Positions 1 to 13,000 of a stretch of DNA of 64,000 nucleotides are shown one piece after another; position 1 is the first letter of the stretch, and every line of letters begins with the position of its first letter. The stretch lies in assembly GCF_019649055.1 (NCBI RefSeq), contig NW_026570246.1, positions 1-64,000 of the forward strand, in the 5' to 3' direction. The notes under the pieces were generated by a model. The model saw only the letters and a program-made list of their open reading frames with translations, did no database searches and was not told the DNA's origin. The position numbers and the translations under genes were made by a program. Source of the DNA: Paramacrobiotus metropolitanus (taxonomy: Eukaryota > Tardigrada > Eutardigrada > Parachela > Macrobiotidae).

Positions 1-1087
1 TTAATCTACCTAAAACTTTAAATTCTTTTGTGAGAGTTATTTATTACACCAAATAAAATCCACGTGAACTTGTTAAAATATACCAGCTAGGGTTGTTACC
101 TTATTGAAAAATTAACAAATTACAACATTTAATGAGACAGCAAACTTATTGTTAGGTAAATTCCCTATTGTACTTTATAGAGAACTAAGAGAAGCATTAT
201 GAAACTGTTATGAATACTTTCCACCAAAGAACATATTAGAAATTAAGGTTTGCTGCGCGAAGAAAGACGATACAAAAAACGAGCACAAAGCTGTGCTAAT
301 CAGAGGCGGACTATCCGTTCCGGCTCGTTTTAAGCTGATAAAAAATCTCCATAATTGGATCACTACTCGAGTAGCCCACCAGATCGAAGCCCCTTGCCGA
401 CTGTTACAAGAGTGACGGAAATGAACACCTATTGAAATGCAAGCGCCATGATTAACAAAATCAACAATGAATCCCCAATGACGTTCTTTCTCTTCCGGAG
501 CCGACCAAAAAATTCTCTGTTTCACAATCAACTGGCCCAAATTAATTCACACATATCTCAGCGCGCTTTCTATGTGTACTCGCGAGGAATTAAGCGGTTC
601 GGCTTTGTTTTCTAAAGTACGATATATCGGTATAACAAAAAGTAGTAAAAACACATTTCGCAAATATAATTTTCGAACCAAATAAAGAATGAAATGATCT
701 ATGAAGTCCCGTACTCTTGTTTTTCAAAACTTTAAGCGCGTTATGATAACGCATCGTCCGGTGGTGCAACTGGTGTTAATGAACTGCACTGAACGTAAGT
801 AATCGCATAATTATTTAACAATAAGTGATACTGAAGTACACAATTTTACTATCCGCCATAATACAGCAAGTAAAAAATTCTGATGCAGTAAATGAAGAGC
901 CGTATCACTATATTTCTATTTCTATAGGGTTCATTTTGCCATATGTTTACAAAAACAACAAGATCAGCTGCACGCCAGCACAGCAGCGACAAGTGGTGGA
1001 AAGAACTGTTTTCCGCTACAGTGTAAGTGATATTGCCGTGGGCCGTTTGACTGCAAACCTCTTCTACATATTTCATCCATTACTTAC
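1..1087. other. Intron 3 of the PDE11 gene, no exon seen
   Basis: This stretch lies beyond the donor of the third PDE11 coding exon (GTAAGTA on the minus strand, GT at 1087-1086). I looked on the minus strand for the next conserved GAF-A segment and for other PDE motifs and found none. The longest open frames (about 110 codons at 208-540 minus, and overlapping frames at 825-1094) resemble no family I know. It is therefore read as intron, with the rest of the gene off the left edge. Confidence 0.6.
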
Positions 1088-4000
1088 CGAATAGGCATCC
1101 TTAATGTTTATTGACTGTTTGGTTTCCGCGACCGATCCAACAATTCCTTTGCCGAAGGGCACAATCACTTCCGTCTCCTTGGACTTGATGATTTCGGCGG
1201 CCGTCGATTCGGCGGTGACATCTAATTAGCCCATACAGAGAGAGACTTGTACACTTCTTTTACAATGTCTTAATACGATTTTTCCACCCAACGATTAAGT
1301 AAGCTGTGCGACAGATAATAAATTTACACCGCACTTACAGCAGGGTATTCATCAATCTCTTACCGAACAGTTTGCTGACAAGTAATTTCAAGCCGCCTTC
1401 CTTGCGGGTGAGGAATAAACTGCCCCGGTCCGCGCCCACCAGGGTCACCACATTTGTCATGACTTTAAAACATAACACTTCCATGTCCAGCTCGTTAGCT
1501 GCAACCAGGCAGAAAATGCGTCAGCATGAGGATTATATTACATAATAAATAGTTTCGTTTATTTGTCTTATAACGCTAGATGGCCATGTCGTAGGGAACG
1601 TGGTGAGAGGGATGAAAACTGTCACGAATTTGGTAATTCGTACGCGTAAGATAAAACTTTAGAGAGCAACTCGATCGTTTTATACGTTTTGCATCTGCAA
1701 ATATACGGTCATACTTCATGTTTTCATTTACTGTTAAAAACGAAATGAAAATCCGTTGCATCATAATTTTTTATTGTACTGTGCAATACCAAATATTACA
1801 AAAATGCGATAATGATATTTTAGTAAAGTCAAAATTCTGTTTTATATTGGCGAATGTCAACACTTACTTTCCAAAGAAAGCAGAACCGCTTTTTTTCAAA
1901 TAAAATATGATGTTTCAATAAGAAAAACAAGTTCACTGCACTGTTAACAATTCGAGTTTCATTTTCACGAAGTTTGTGCACGAGTGTTCCCACTTTTCAT
2001 GACGTTTTTATAACACATCATCGGGACAAAAAAATGGATCTGGACTCTTTTCACAACAGAGCGTCGACACGGTATATGATCAGCCTAGCGGCAAATGCCT
2101 CAATGGAATCAATCATGTGGATTGAACTTTGCTACTCCCATGTATCACCAAGCCGTAACAACAGCCAGCACACATAGCTCCAGTAAGACGAGATCATGAT
2201 CGTCAAGTATCCCAACACTACTCAGTGCGAGAACATCAAAAGTGCTTCTAAGAAACCCCAGACGTTTTCGCCTTGCCTTGCTCAATATCTTTCTTGGATA
2301 AATCGAAAAACTAGCCGTCTGGTCGAACACTGATTTTCTTTTTATGCCGTGAACAAGCTATATGTTAACTTGAGAAAGACATACAACACCCTGACAGCAC
2401 ATCTCCACTAAAAACCGGAAGTAGCCAAATGCCGGTACATCGCCATTCTAATCTTGGATACAAAACAGCCACTTACTCCACACTGAAAAAAGAAAAAATT
2501 ATCTTGTGTACATACTCGTACTTATATACCATTACAGAACACAAGATCGTAAATTCCCGACAAAAATATTTCTAAGGTCACCACAGTAGGACTATTTCTT
2601 ATATTATATTATTTTTCATAGCAATAACATTTTATTTCTCAGTCGTGAAAAAATAAAATTTTCAATAAAACAGCGTTCCTGAGTGGCTTATGTGAAACGT
2701 TCGTGCGTCACGCGCATACATTTTACAACGAGTGTTTGCTGGTTTGGGAACAGAGATAAATTTTGCAGTTGTGTCCCAAACGACAGTCGCAGGCATGATA
2801 CAGCATTCCCACCCGTTACGACTGCAATCCCCTAAATCCAGGCTGGTTAAGCCCTATAAGTCGCTCCGCGTGTGCCTGGACTGTCTCGCTGGATTGTAGC
2901 GTAATCACTTTAATGCACCGTTAACACTTTTAGTCCTTAATGGTCGACTGCAACACAACGTGACATTGAACTTCCGCTAGTACATGCACCAAAGTAAAAT
3001 CGCTACAAATAATGCATGGTGCATGTTGCTTATCAATGCACCACATGAATGAATTATAAGATTTGTCTTCGAAAAAAACTTTTATGTACTGCGTGAAATC
3101 TTGGAACGCAGCTTGCGCAGTTGTGCTAATTCTCGTCTCTTGCTTTACATTATCGCTCTATGACAAAATTATCATTTTATCATTTAGTCTACATCCGCAA
3201 TTAGGGTATTCAATAAAATTTATCGAATGCAGATTGTCTGAGTTTAAGACAATCTAAAAAGGATAGAAAAGTTATCGATGTATAAAACGGAAGGAAACTA
3301 GCTCTACTAGAAGCTTCAAACTGCAGACCGACTTTATCTTGCGGTCACTATAAAGACATCTAGATCTATTCTGTTTGGGATCTCATTGGCTTATACCAAC
3401 TAACAGCCGGAATTGCTGCAAGGTATAGCACATAATTACAATAATCGGGAAATCGGTAGCTGTTACTTCCGTTAGCCTGTACATGCCTGCACGATGTCTT
3501 TTCATCTTTGCTACCAGATCCTACTACGTCTACCGTATGATTTTGCATATGTGCTGTAAATAATTTCGCTGCTGCACAGATGTGAAATATTACCTTCATA
3601 AAATAGGTCAGCGTCTACGGTAATATTTAAGCCGGTATTTGTTAGGAAAGTACGTAACTGCAGAAATCTTACAAGCAACGAACAGGAGGGCAGTTAAAAC
3701 TGGATCAGCGCTAGCTTACTATCCTGTATTTTATGTGTGTAGCCGTACTAATACAATAATTGTTATAAAATGATTGTTATAGAAGTTTACTTTAAAGTCC
3801 TGTTCCAAATAGGTTATCGAAGTTCAGCAATTACGTAAATTAAGAAACTAATTGTGAGTGTTTTCTGTTAGTTAGGATTATGAACAATATGCATCCATGC
3901 AGCAAAAACTGCACATGAGGTTGCAGAATTAAACTAATTACCCGCAAAACAGAAATTTCTTGTGATTGCTGCTGACAACATGAAGCAACGTTGTTGCTAA

Positions 4001-6069
4001 TTTTAAGCACGTCAGAGACAATAATTTCACGTAATGCAGTAATCGCATAATATGCTTCGTAGTTCGTACGCATATCAATAATATCACATGATTAGAAAAA
4101 CATAACAGCCAAAACACAAACAACCAATACAACCATCTTCAAGAAAACCTGTCCTCTTCGTTTTGTCACTATGTCAAGGTTGCTAACTGTCAAATTTACG
4201 GTCGGAAAACAGCTGGCCAAAAATTTCCCGGCAGCATAATACAAACTATCTGAATTCTTTGGCCAAAAAATTACCTCTCTATAAGACAGCGTACTAAAAT
4301 TCAATTGCAATTCTGTAAATGTCATAAGCAGCATCGCATGCAAAGGAAAATGACAATTGTCTACGAAAAGCATGTCGTCAGAGCAGGTGATAAAAATTTC
4401 TCAATCCGATAAATGCTGATGATGGGCCATCATTTTTCACATTAGCACAACTCACGCAATGTATCAAAAGCCGAAATTGTTTTGCGCACTGAAAGGCCGG
4501 TTCCATTTACCTATCTGCATTATTGAACACTGACAGAAATATATTTTTGTTATTAAAACTGGGGAAATAATCTTCGTAATCCTTAACAATGCGGGCTCGC
4601 ATGTTTATCAGGTTTAGCCAATTTTACGGTGTGCATTTTTGATTGATATCCACGGCAGTGTTTGCACACTCTCGCGGCTGGGAGACGCTAAGAATTATCC
4701 GCCGCATATGAAGATGACTGTTTACTAACATACGCTTGCGTGCTATATTTGGTATCGGATTATAAAAGATCTCCAGGCGAATGACACATTAAAGGCATAA
4801 TAAAGTGATATGGCACTTGATCACAACTCGATTCTTAAACACGAGACACGACGCAACCGAGACACACACATCTTCCGCCCACAAGTCGATCGTGGGAAAT
4901 TCACTGTATACTGTCTCACATTACACGCCTGACGCTACAGCGATCGCATCGAGCCATGCGCTATTAACCTCTTGCAAAAAGTTTGCACCGAAAACTTTTC
5001 CGCTGTAAGCAAAACGTCATTTGCAGGATGGCCAGTCAACAAAATGGCCAATATTTTCCCCATCACTTAACCGTAGGGAAAAAAGCAGCCTGCACTTACC
5101 GACATCACGGATAAGCTCCATGAACAGCTCATTCTCGTCCAGCGCGGCCACTTCGGCCAGATACTGCTGGTGTTCCTTCAGTTTGGCATCCAGGTTGCGG
5201 TTGGTGTTGGTCTTATTGGACCAGGTAGAAGCCAAGGTGGGATCGTAATTAATCAGATTATTCTTCTTCCTGACAATCTCCTGCGCTACACTGCGTATAT
5301 TCTCCAGTGCATCCTCCCCGTCGTCATCCGCAATTTCCCCATCTTCATCATCATCCACGGCAGTTGCTTCGTCAGCGGCTGTTGCTGGTGCGACTGTACT
5401 ACCACTATTACTACTGCCTGTCAACTGCTGTACACTGGATGATGATGCTGACGACTGAGCCTGAGCGCCGGCGGAGCTCTCGTTACCCGTCAACGTGCCA
5501 TTTACGAGACCGCTGGCGTTGCTGGGTAAACTTGTGCCTGATTGGCGTCGCTGCTTGTTGCCTTTACTGCCAGTCGTTGATTTCCCGCTACGAAAGATCC
5601 GCAGTAGTTTGGCGGCGGAATTGGGATGCTCAATCAGAAACTCTTTAATCAGTGCTTCCGATACTTCGGGATGGGTCTTGAGAAAATGCCGTACCAGCTG
5701 ATTCTGGTCGACGGCAGGTGAGAAACGACTGGACATGGTCGTTGTAGCGGACAAACTGCCGAGCAGTCGCTCACGCTCGTCGGCGTGTGGCGATGAAGAG
5801 ATAAATGTATCGGCTAAACCGGTTTCCGTCAGCTGCTGTAGACTGTTAGCGGCACTGTTGACTGGATAGGCCGATGAAGAAACTTGCTGCTGGTGCTGCA
5901 GTAAATCACGATGAATCGTACCAATGTACACCAGAACACACGAATTGGGCTTCTCGCGTTGATTAGTGCGCGAGGATTGTGCGGCGGCGGCTGGCACGCT
6001 GGAATGGCGCGATACGGGAAGATTAAACTTTACACTTGCCGTCCCGCCGCTCTTAGGATATTGGGACAT
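1088..6069 (-). CDS. PDE11: PDE11-like GAF-domain cyclic-nucleotide phosphodiesterase, 5' part only
   Basis: Three exons join in phase: 5100-6069, 1364-1498 and 1088-1221 (413 residues). Family members hydrolyse cAMP and/or cGMP in the cytosol and carry tandem GAF domains before the catalytic domain. Residues about 121-165 form a short helical segment with HPEV and EHPN motifs, like the N-terminal helix of PDE5/11. Ser/Gln-rich sequence and an acidic run (about 230-262) follow. GAF-A starts near residue 312 with ENELFMELIRDVANELD, then GADRGSLFL, LVSKLFDVTAEST, VPFGKGIVGSVAET and INIKDAY, all typical of PDE11-type GAF-A. The last visible exon ends in phase 0, so GAF-B and the HD-type catalytic domain lie outside the window. 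The start is the first ATG of the long frame. A TATAAA on the minus strand at 6300-6295 lies about 225 bp upstream, but its role is unproven. PDE5 or PDE6 are less likely by motif wording. Confidence 0.88.
1499..5099. other. Intron 1 of the PDE11 gene (3.6 kb)
   Basis: The intron runs from a GTAAGTG donor (GT at 5099-5098, minus) to an acceptor preceded by a pyrimidine-rich tract (AG at 1500-1499). The open frames inside are short, AT-rich and mutually overlapping. I see no conserved coding block, RNA gene or mobile element. Confidence 0.6.
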
Positions 6070-6607
6070 AATGTTTTTCTAGTGTTTGTAGTGTTTGCTC
6101 GGAGCGGGCTTAGCATGGGATAGTGGGCAATAGAGAATTCCATACAAAACGCATGGAAATACAATGGTGGGGGATAACAAATGGTACGGTACAGCTTCGT
6201 CGTTCGTCACTGTCGGCACACACACACACACGTAGACCGGTCGCGGCGCCGCGTTCTCTTTGTAATGCCAACCATCTGCGCTCACATACAGCAGTTTATA
6301 ACGGATTAGTAGCGATTTTATTGAACGCCATATAGCCGCATAATACCACACACCCAATATCCCCCTAACACATACACACAACACGCGGGCGATCAGGCGG
6401 TGTATAGACTGTGTGTGTGTATTAAGCAGGCAGCTGTGCACCCAATTCGGGCCGCGACGTCGATTCCGGTTGCCAGCGCCAATCCAAGTAGCCTCGTCAA
6501 TCCAACTTTCTGGTATTGATCTTTTTCTCCCCTGGTTTGTACTTTGGAGGCTTAGTTGGAAATTAGCTAACTCAAACCATCCATTTCTTCGACCAAAAGC
6601 AGGCATA
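6070..6607 (-). promoter_or_regulatory. Probable 5' UTR and promoter region of PDE11
   Basis: This 540-bp interval separates the PDE11 start codon from the end of the foldback element. It holds short CA/GT runs (6213-6232 and 6409-6421), a TATAAA-like word on the minus strand at 6300-6295, and one copy of a 30-bp sequence that recurs at 15.7 kb. A 198-codon minus-strand open frame (6079-6675) crosses it, but it translates the CA/GT runs and enters the mobile element, so it is not taken as a gene. Promoter function is inferred from position only. Confidence 0.35.
6374..6412 (+). repeat. Dispersed 30-bp repeat, copy 1
   Basis: ACACAACACGCGGGCGATCA followed by GGCGGTGTATA is shared exactly with 15716-15746, then GACTGTGT follows. 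Copy 2 has 7 extra bases (CTGTATA) before that tail. Both copies start in an AC-rich run and end in a GT-rich run, so the whole has weak inverted ends. The copies sit upstream of different genes (PDE11, and between RAD51 and ZO-1). They may be remnants of a short mobile element or a shared regulatory block. Confidence 0.7.
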
Positions 6608-7140
6608 GATCTATGGAATTCGAATGGCCGGGAGTTTTGTTGATGTTTGCTGTTTGATTCAGAAAGTTTGATCAAAGATCAATGATTACAAGACAATGAA
6701 TTTGGATAGTTTGGTTTAAAACCATTGATTTTCAAATCAGTGATTTTCAGTCAATGATTATGAATCAATGATTTTCGGACACCATGATTTGAAATCAGTG
6801 ATTTTTAGTGATTATGAATCAATAATTTTCGGACACCATGATTTGAAATCAGTGATTTTCAGATCAGTGATTTTCAGCCAATGATTACGAATCTATGATC
6901 TTCGAAAACCATGAATTTGAAATCAGTGATTTTCAGATCAGTGACTGTAAATGACTGACTTAAATGGCTTGATTTTGGGTTAGTGAATACATTTCACAGG
7001 CGATTGAATTAAAATCAATGGTTCATTAAAGACTGATTTGCAATCATTGATTGCCCTGCACTGACCTGCCATCAGTGATTTTCAATACGCAACCGTCGCC
7101 GCGTGCACTGGATGCCGCTATTCGGACTTGGAAAACACGA
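6608..7140 (+). repeat. Left outer arm of the foldback element, with tandem repeats
   Basis: The arm consists largely of degenerate tandem units built from words such as AAATCAGTGATTTTCAG, CAATGATTATGAATCAATGA and TTTCGGACACCATGATTTG, roughly 60-80 bp per cycle. It ends in a unique block containing CCGTCGCCGCGTGCA and GGACTTGGAAAA, which is also mirrored in the right arm. Confidence 0.8.
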
Positions 7141-8500
7141 AAATGTTTGGTATCCAGTGCACCGTAGACTCTGCGGCACAAGAAAACCGTCTTAAAACGG
7201 CTGCGCACTCCTGTTCACTACCACCCAACCAATCCGAATTGCGCACAGCTACTCAATACTGAGTCCAGATAACTAATTGCTAGTGCAGCTTTAATTCTAG
7301 CATAATAATGATGTATTACTTGTGACATTCAACTAAAATAATATCGAAATAATACATTTTCTTCTGGATAAGAACTTGACATTTCATTAGCAAAGATGAA
7401 ATAACAACCACCATTGCTTTTACATCTTCCATTAACTGGCAAACTGAAAATCGACGAGAAGCAATATGTATATCAATTGAACATCTTAACTTAGAAAGCT
7501 TATTAATCCTTTTGTAGTAATGTACATAAAAATGATAACAATGCGTGCACATAGATTTTTACTTACTTTTCGAAAACAAAAAAACTCCGTTCAGTATATA
7601 TGGATAAATTTTGTAATGCTCTGCAAGAAAATTTGACAACATTCTAAACAAATACGAAAGCAACACATGTATCTGAATCATAGAAAGCAAACATTTTACA
7701 ACAGGTCGTACATTGAGATGTACTGCTGGCTGTACGATAAATAATGCTAATGGTATTGCTAAATTGAACTTGGTGCTCTACAGGTTAGACTGCAGGGCAT
7801 GCACTAGGTTGCACTCCGGGCTGTGCTGCAGGTTGTACTACAGGAACATTAGGCAAACAAGCGAGGCAAACCAGCACGCCGGGGTCGGCCGCACTATAGC
7901 CATATGGCACAAGATATCAGCTAAGCATCTTGAATATTTTTCTTAATTGTATTTTATCACATCAGAAAAACAAATATAGCGTAATAGCACACAGAATTTA
8001 GGATAATAAAAAAATTTAGGCAGCCCATCGCAATGATTGTTGATTTGTTTAACGTAATGCATCTGAATTCTTAAATACTTTTCTGAGCGCAATATAAGTC
8101 ACCCTATTAACACTTTTTTGCAAAAAAACTAAAGACAAAAGTGTTTTTTTCTGAAAGCTGCAGATTGTCCGCGTCTCTGGTTTTATGAATTTGTTAATTC
8201 GGCTCGATGCAGTGCTAAAATTCATTAATAATTGTGTCTTCATGTATCAAATATATATCCATGCTTCCAGTTTACCGGTTTCAATTTTACGCCTCAAATT
8301 ATTTCTAATGTGATTAAGTATAATTACAAAAAATATTCAATATGCTTAACTAATATCTTCTGCATTTTAACTATACTCCGGCGTGTACAGAACTTGTTTG
8401 CCTAATGTACCGCCTGTAGTACAGCTCGTAGTATAGCCCGTAGTATGACCTTGTGTAAGGCCTGTAGTTCAACCTGTGCTGCACTAACAAGCAAAATATT

Positions 8501-8695
8501 TCCATTGAGTTATTCTCACACATACCAGACGCCTATCGCTTTATAGAAAAAAATTTTTTGTAGTGGGTTGGTTTCTATTTTTATCGTTTAAAAAACATGT
8601 AAATTAAGTATGGCATTTCGTCCCAGACGTGTCGTCTGTGCACTTCAAAGATGCCGCCCATCACGCATCGGAGATACCGATCTTCTGCAGCGCTG
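8501..8695 (+). repeat. Left inner arm of the foldback element
   Basis: TCCATTGAGTTATTC, CACACATACCAGACGC, TTTTTATCGTTTAAAAAA and CACTTCAAAGATGCCGCCCA each have a near-identical reverse complement in 8974-9197, in the mirrored order. Divergence is greater than in the outer arms. Confidence 0.75.
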
Positions 8696-8973
8696 ATTGC
8701 GGGCATGCTGCATCGCGTGGTTATTAGCTTGGCTGATCATATCCGGATTTAGCTGAAGCTGGCACAAAGTACGCTGTAGATTCTGAGCACTAAACACTTG
8801 AACGCGGTGTAATTTTTGTTTGTGTTCTAAAAATTCCAAATCTAATTTCGACGATTTTGAACCTTAAATGCACATGAAAATATCAACAATCTATTTTGTG
8901 AACTCTTTGTAAACTCAAAACTAAAGCAAATAAAAGACTCTTTATTGCCAACGCAGATGTCGTACAGGCGGGC

Positions 8974-9197
8974 CAGCGCTCAGTTTTCACCGAATTTCAG
9001 TATTTCGGATGCGTAATGGGTGGCGTCTTTGAAGTGCGCACAGACGCGTCATTGGACGATTTGCAATACTAACTTCACATTTTTTTAAACGATAAGAATA
9101 AAGACCACCCCGCTATAAAAAAACACTGCTTGACAAAGCTAATTTTTCTCCATAAAACGATATGCGTCTGGCATGTGTGCGAATAACTCAATGGAAC
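8974..9197 (-). repeat. Right inner arm of the foldback element
   Basis: This is the mirror partner of 8501-8695. Its reverse complement carries GTTCCATTGAGTTATTC, GCCAGACGCATATCG, TTATCGTTTAAAAAAATG and CACTTCAAAGACGCCACCCA in the same order. The loop between the inner arms (8696-8973) is AT-rich and unassigned. Confidence 0.75.
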
Positions 9198-9589
9198 TAT
9201 TTAGCTCGTAAGTTTAGTTAGTGGGAAAGCCTGCAGTACAGCTTAATGTTCAGCTATCACTGGTCAGTCTTACTTAATGTACATCCTGGAGTACCCGTTA
9301 ATGTCCTGCCTGGAGTAAAGCTTTATGTTTTTCGTGACCGGATCACTGAACACTTATATTATCTCGCTTGCATAGAATGCCATCCTTTTCTTCTTTTACA
9401 GTATAACAGAATTTATGGTGATATACAGAACTTCGTTTTAACTTGTTTTTCGCATTTTTCATCAAATAATTAAAAATGTGAAGCACTGCAACATATCATT
9501 ATTTGTGTGTATCACTCTGAATGATTTCTAAACCTTTTACTGGAGTAAATTTATTGGAATCGGTAGATAGGAATCGGAACTTGTAAAGC

Positions 9590-10079
9590 GTGAAAACTTT
9601 TCCAAGTCTGAATATGGTTTCCATTGCACGCGGCGACGGTTACGTATTGAAAATCACTGATGGCAAGCTAATGAATGGCAATCAATGATTGCAGGTCTGT
9701 CTTTAATGAATCATTGATTTAATACAATCACCAGTGAATCACCAGTTAATTGTATTCAGTGATCCAAAATCAAAATATTTAAGTCAGTCATTTTCAATCA
9801 CCGATCTGAAAATCACTGATTTCAAATCATGGTGTTCGAAAATCATTGATTCTTAATCATTGACTGAAAATCACTGATCTGAAAATCACTGATTTAAAAT
9901 CATGGTGTTCGAAAATCATTGATTCATAATCATTGACTGAAAATCACTGATCTGAAAATCAATGGTTTTAAATCAAACCATCCAAATTCATTGTCTTGTA
10001 ATCATTGATCTTTGATCAAACTTTCTAAATCAAACAGCAAACATCAACAAAACTCCCGGCCATTCGGAACGCATAGATC
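9590..10079 (-). repeat. Right outer arm of the foldback element
   Basis: This is the reverse-complement partner of 6608-7140. It contains the same tandem ATCACTGAT / AATCATTGA words, the block TGCACGCGGCGACGGTTACG and the terminal CCCGGCCATTCG followed by CATAGATC. Small length differences show that individual repeat units were gained or lost after insertion. Confidence 0.8.
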
Positions 10080-13000
10080 CCCGCAACTACAACAAAAATG
10101 GATTGCCGAAGCGGTTAACGCGAGCGCTCTGGCATATATACGAGAATCAAGTGGCAACCGTATATCGGCTTTTTGCGATCGGTGATGATGCAGGAGCGTT
10201 GCATAAATTAATAAGTGGATCTCGTGTACAATGCCATATAACCACCACTGGCCAAATGGCCGCGACAGCAGCTCTTCTCGCAATCTAATGAGGATGGCAC
10301 TTTATTGACTATTCCGTTTTATCATTAATCGAATTCCCGACTTCCATTACCGTCGAATTACGCACCAATCCTCCCGTCCATCCGTTTTTATCGCTAACGG
10401 TCCATACGGCTAAAACGCTGTGGCTGCAAAGTGCAAAATAAAGTTGATCGTTTTTCGTGGATAGCGATGGACATATTGCTGCTGATGTGCCAATACTGCA
10501 TTGCATACAGGCGGTATATATACGTAATACGGTCTGAATTTTATCGTATCAATGCGCTATTGTGCCGGTAATAATTTTCAGGAAAAATGTAATAAATCGG
10601 CTTTGCAATTGTGCGGTACATTTCGCAGACACTGCTGTGTGGTGTGTTATGTGTGTGTACAATATTATACGCTTTGCAGAACTGGATACTTCCCGGCTCC
10701 GGGAATGCAGGGGAAGGATGCATTCACTGGGGAAAGAAAGACATTACAAACAAATTTCTAATGTGTAAAAATACATTTGCAATCGATATCGTCGCTGGAT
10801 GCATACTGCCGCAAGCGGAAATCAACGCTTCCGGGGTGGAATGAAAACCATCCTCATTTAATGCAGACGTGAACAACCAAAAATCACACCAAGTCCTGTT
10901 AAATTGTAATCGCGCACTGCTTGATACCACCAACTGCAAACCCTGCAATCGTCAATGTCGTCATATATACTCGTATTAGCATAATTATCTAATTCTGCAA
11001 ACCGAACCTTTGTGGTACGAATTACGGTAATAACACTGCTATACACTACAGTAATTTACGAAAGTTAGTACGGAATTAAGCGAAAAACAGGCGTTGATAA
11101 ACGCCGGCAATATGTGGATCATGTCGTTCAAGCGCGCGGGCACTGTTGCCGGTGCGGCAGCGAAATATTACGCACTGCACACAAAGCATTTTACCAATAG
11201 CCCGCGCATTTTCTTCCCGGCTTTTCCCCGTATCACGAATCTGATTCAGGATTAAACTTCAATAGCGCGGTAACGCTAACTATGTATGAGCAACCTTACA
11301 TGTTTGATGTCTGCAGCTCAAAAGCACACCAAAATACAACTGATCCCATGCAGGATATAGGATCTCACAGCACAATTGCAAATTAAAAAGGCAAAACATT
11401 TCATTGCATTTCGCAGTGCTCATGTGTGTACCATAGAATGTGAAATACATAATTCTTTCAAACTTGCGTAGAGAATTAAATATCAAGATTCAAGACTGTC
11501 ACTGATCCTGCATGTAGCCGATCTAATTAACGAAGCACTTTGCAAAACGCATCGCAAGAAACTCATACCGTTAGTTACAATTGTGTTGTACAATACATCG
11601 TAACACTGTTTAATAATCTTCGGTATACCTATATGTAGTATTTGTACTTTGTACGTGAAAACATGAGGCAAACATTGCTTAAAATATCGGGTGCCAAATA
11701 AAAGTGTGTAAATAAATCGTACTCTGTATATTGGTAAATAGTCAAAGGCACATATAGTATGCACGATTGCACGTATCAGTATAAATTTATCTGTCCAATG
11801 TCCACTATAATTCTGATCTCCAACGTGAAACTCGCTGGCGACCGAATGCCATAAGCAAGAAAATACTTGTACGAATACTACTGGTAAAACATTTTGACTG
11901 AATTTCTAAACTGCTTTCGACACGAATTCTAAATTAACGAAGGAAGTAACTGAATTGCATAACTGAATTGCAAGTGACTTGGCACTGTGCGCCTGCGTGC
12001 TATGATGCTCTCGTATTCCATGTTATCGTATTCCATGACCTTTCTCTTAATACTGTTTGCGCACCGGTTGTATTTTGTATTATAGCAAATAACAAATACA
12101 GTTTACTACGCAGCCAGGAAAGTGCTTAGCGCAATCTAAGAGTAAGTATTTATTGTACTGTATAACTGCAAAGAGAAGTTAATTAAATGGTAGTCAATAG
12201 TCATAAAATACCTCGTCAGTGTCCCAAATCGAAATATCTGCAGGGAATGAATTTCCAGCGGGTAACAAAATCCAAAAAGCGCAATATCCAAATATCCTCA
12301 CACAACAACAGTAATCCCACTCATAAAGGAACAGTATCCCATTTTGGTGAGTCGATCTCTGTCACTCACAGGGATAACAGAAAACCTTACACGTCGGTAA
12401 TCGCCGATCGGCTTGGAGTGCAAAAACTAAATTGGAAATCATCTGACAAAGCGTTTGCGCTAATTTGTACGGCACACTGCTGTCGGGAAAACAGGGTCTG
12501 GTGACGTTATGGTGCTTTCTCTTCGCGACGGTTAGAAACGATCGCTTATCGCTCTCTTGATGGTTGAAATTATTTCCCACTTAATGGGCAATATGTTGCT
12601 ATTACATCGCTGCGAACTCATCCGATCGTCCCGGCCATTGTCGTATCCATAAGTGCTCCATCGTCGAAAATTCTCTGTTCCAGTCACGGATACTCAAACA
12701 CTCCACGCCGGAAATAGATTAAGTTGCGATTAAACAGTTCAACGCCACCTGATATGCATATGCATACAAAAAAGTGCGAAAATCATGAATCTCGAGGGAT
12801 TTTGTAATCGCTAGATGAAAACTAAATTTAGTACCCCACTCGCAGGAAACGTCAGTATTTTATTCTCCAAACAATAAACAACAAGGTCCAACGACAATTT
12901 CTCGAGAACAGTATGTGAGATGCACATAATGCTTTTTACATATGAATATCAATCAATGAATAAAATTTCGGACCAAGACTTCGGACCTGCTAGGCCGGTT

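Larger units (their letters stand above)
6608..10079. mobile_element. Foldback-type element with long compound inverted repeats
   Basis: The ends mirror each other: 6608 reads GATCTATG, five differing bases, then CGAATGGCCGGGAGTTTTG, and the reverse complement of 10079-10045 reads the same way. The outer arms (6608-7140 and 9590-10079) stay alignable for about 500 bp. An inner pair (8501-8695 and 8974-9197) is also inverted, leaving a loop of about 280 bp. Between the arms on the left side, 7141-8380 has no clear mirror partner. No transposase motif was seen; a 64-codon minus frame near the loop (8645-8839) is unassigned. This suits a non-autonomous foldback or long-TIR DNA element. No clean target-site duplication is visible. 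Confidence 0.8.

Noticed and set aside
6079-6675. 198-codon minus-strand open frame just upstream of the PDE11 start
   Set aside because: It translates CA/GT microsatellites (VCVCV runs) and crosses the border of the foldback element; no homology is recognised and its frame differs from PDE11.
12187-12504. 105-codon plus-strand open frame between the foldback element and RAD51
   Set aside because: No motif, no splice partner, and a comparable frame exists on the opposite strand.
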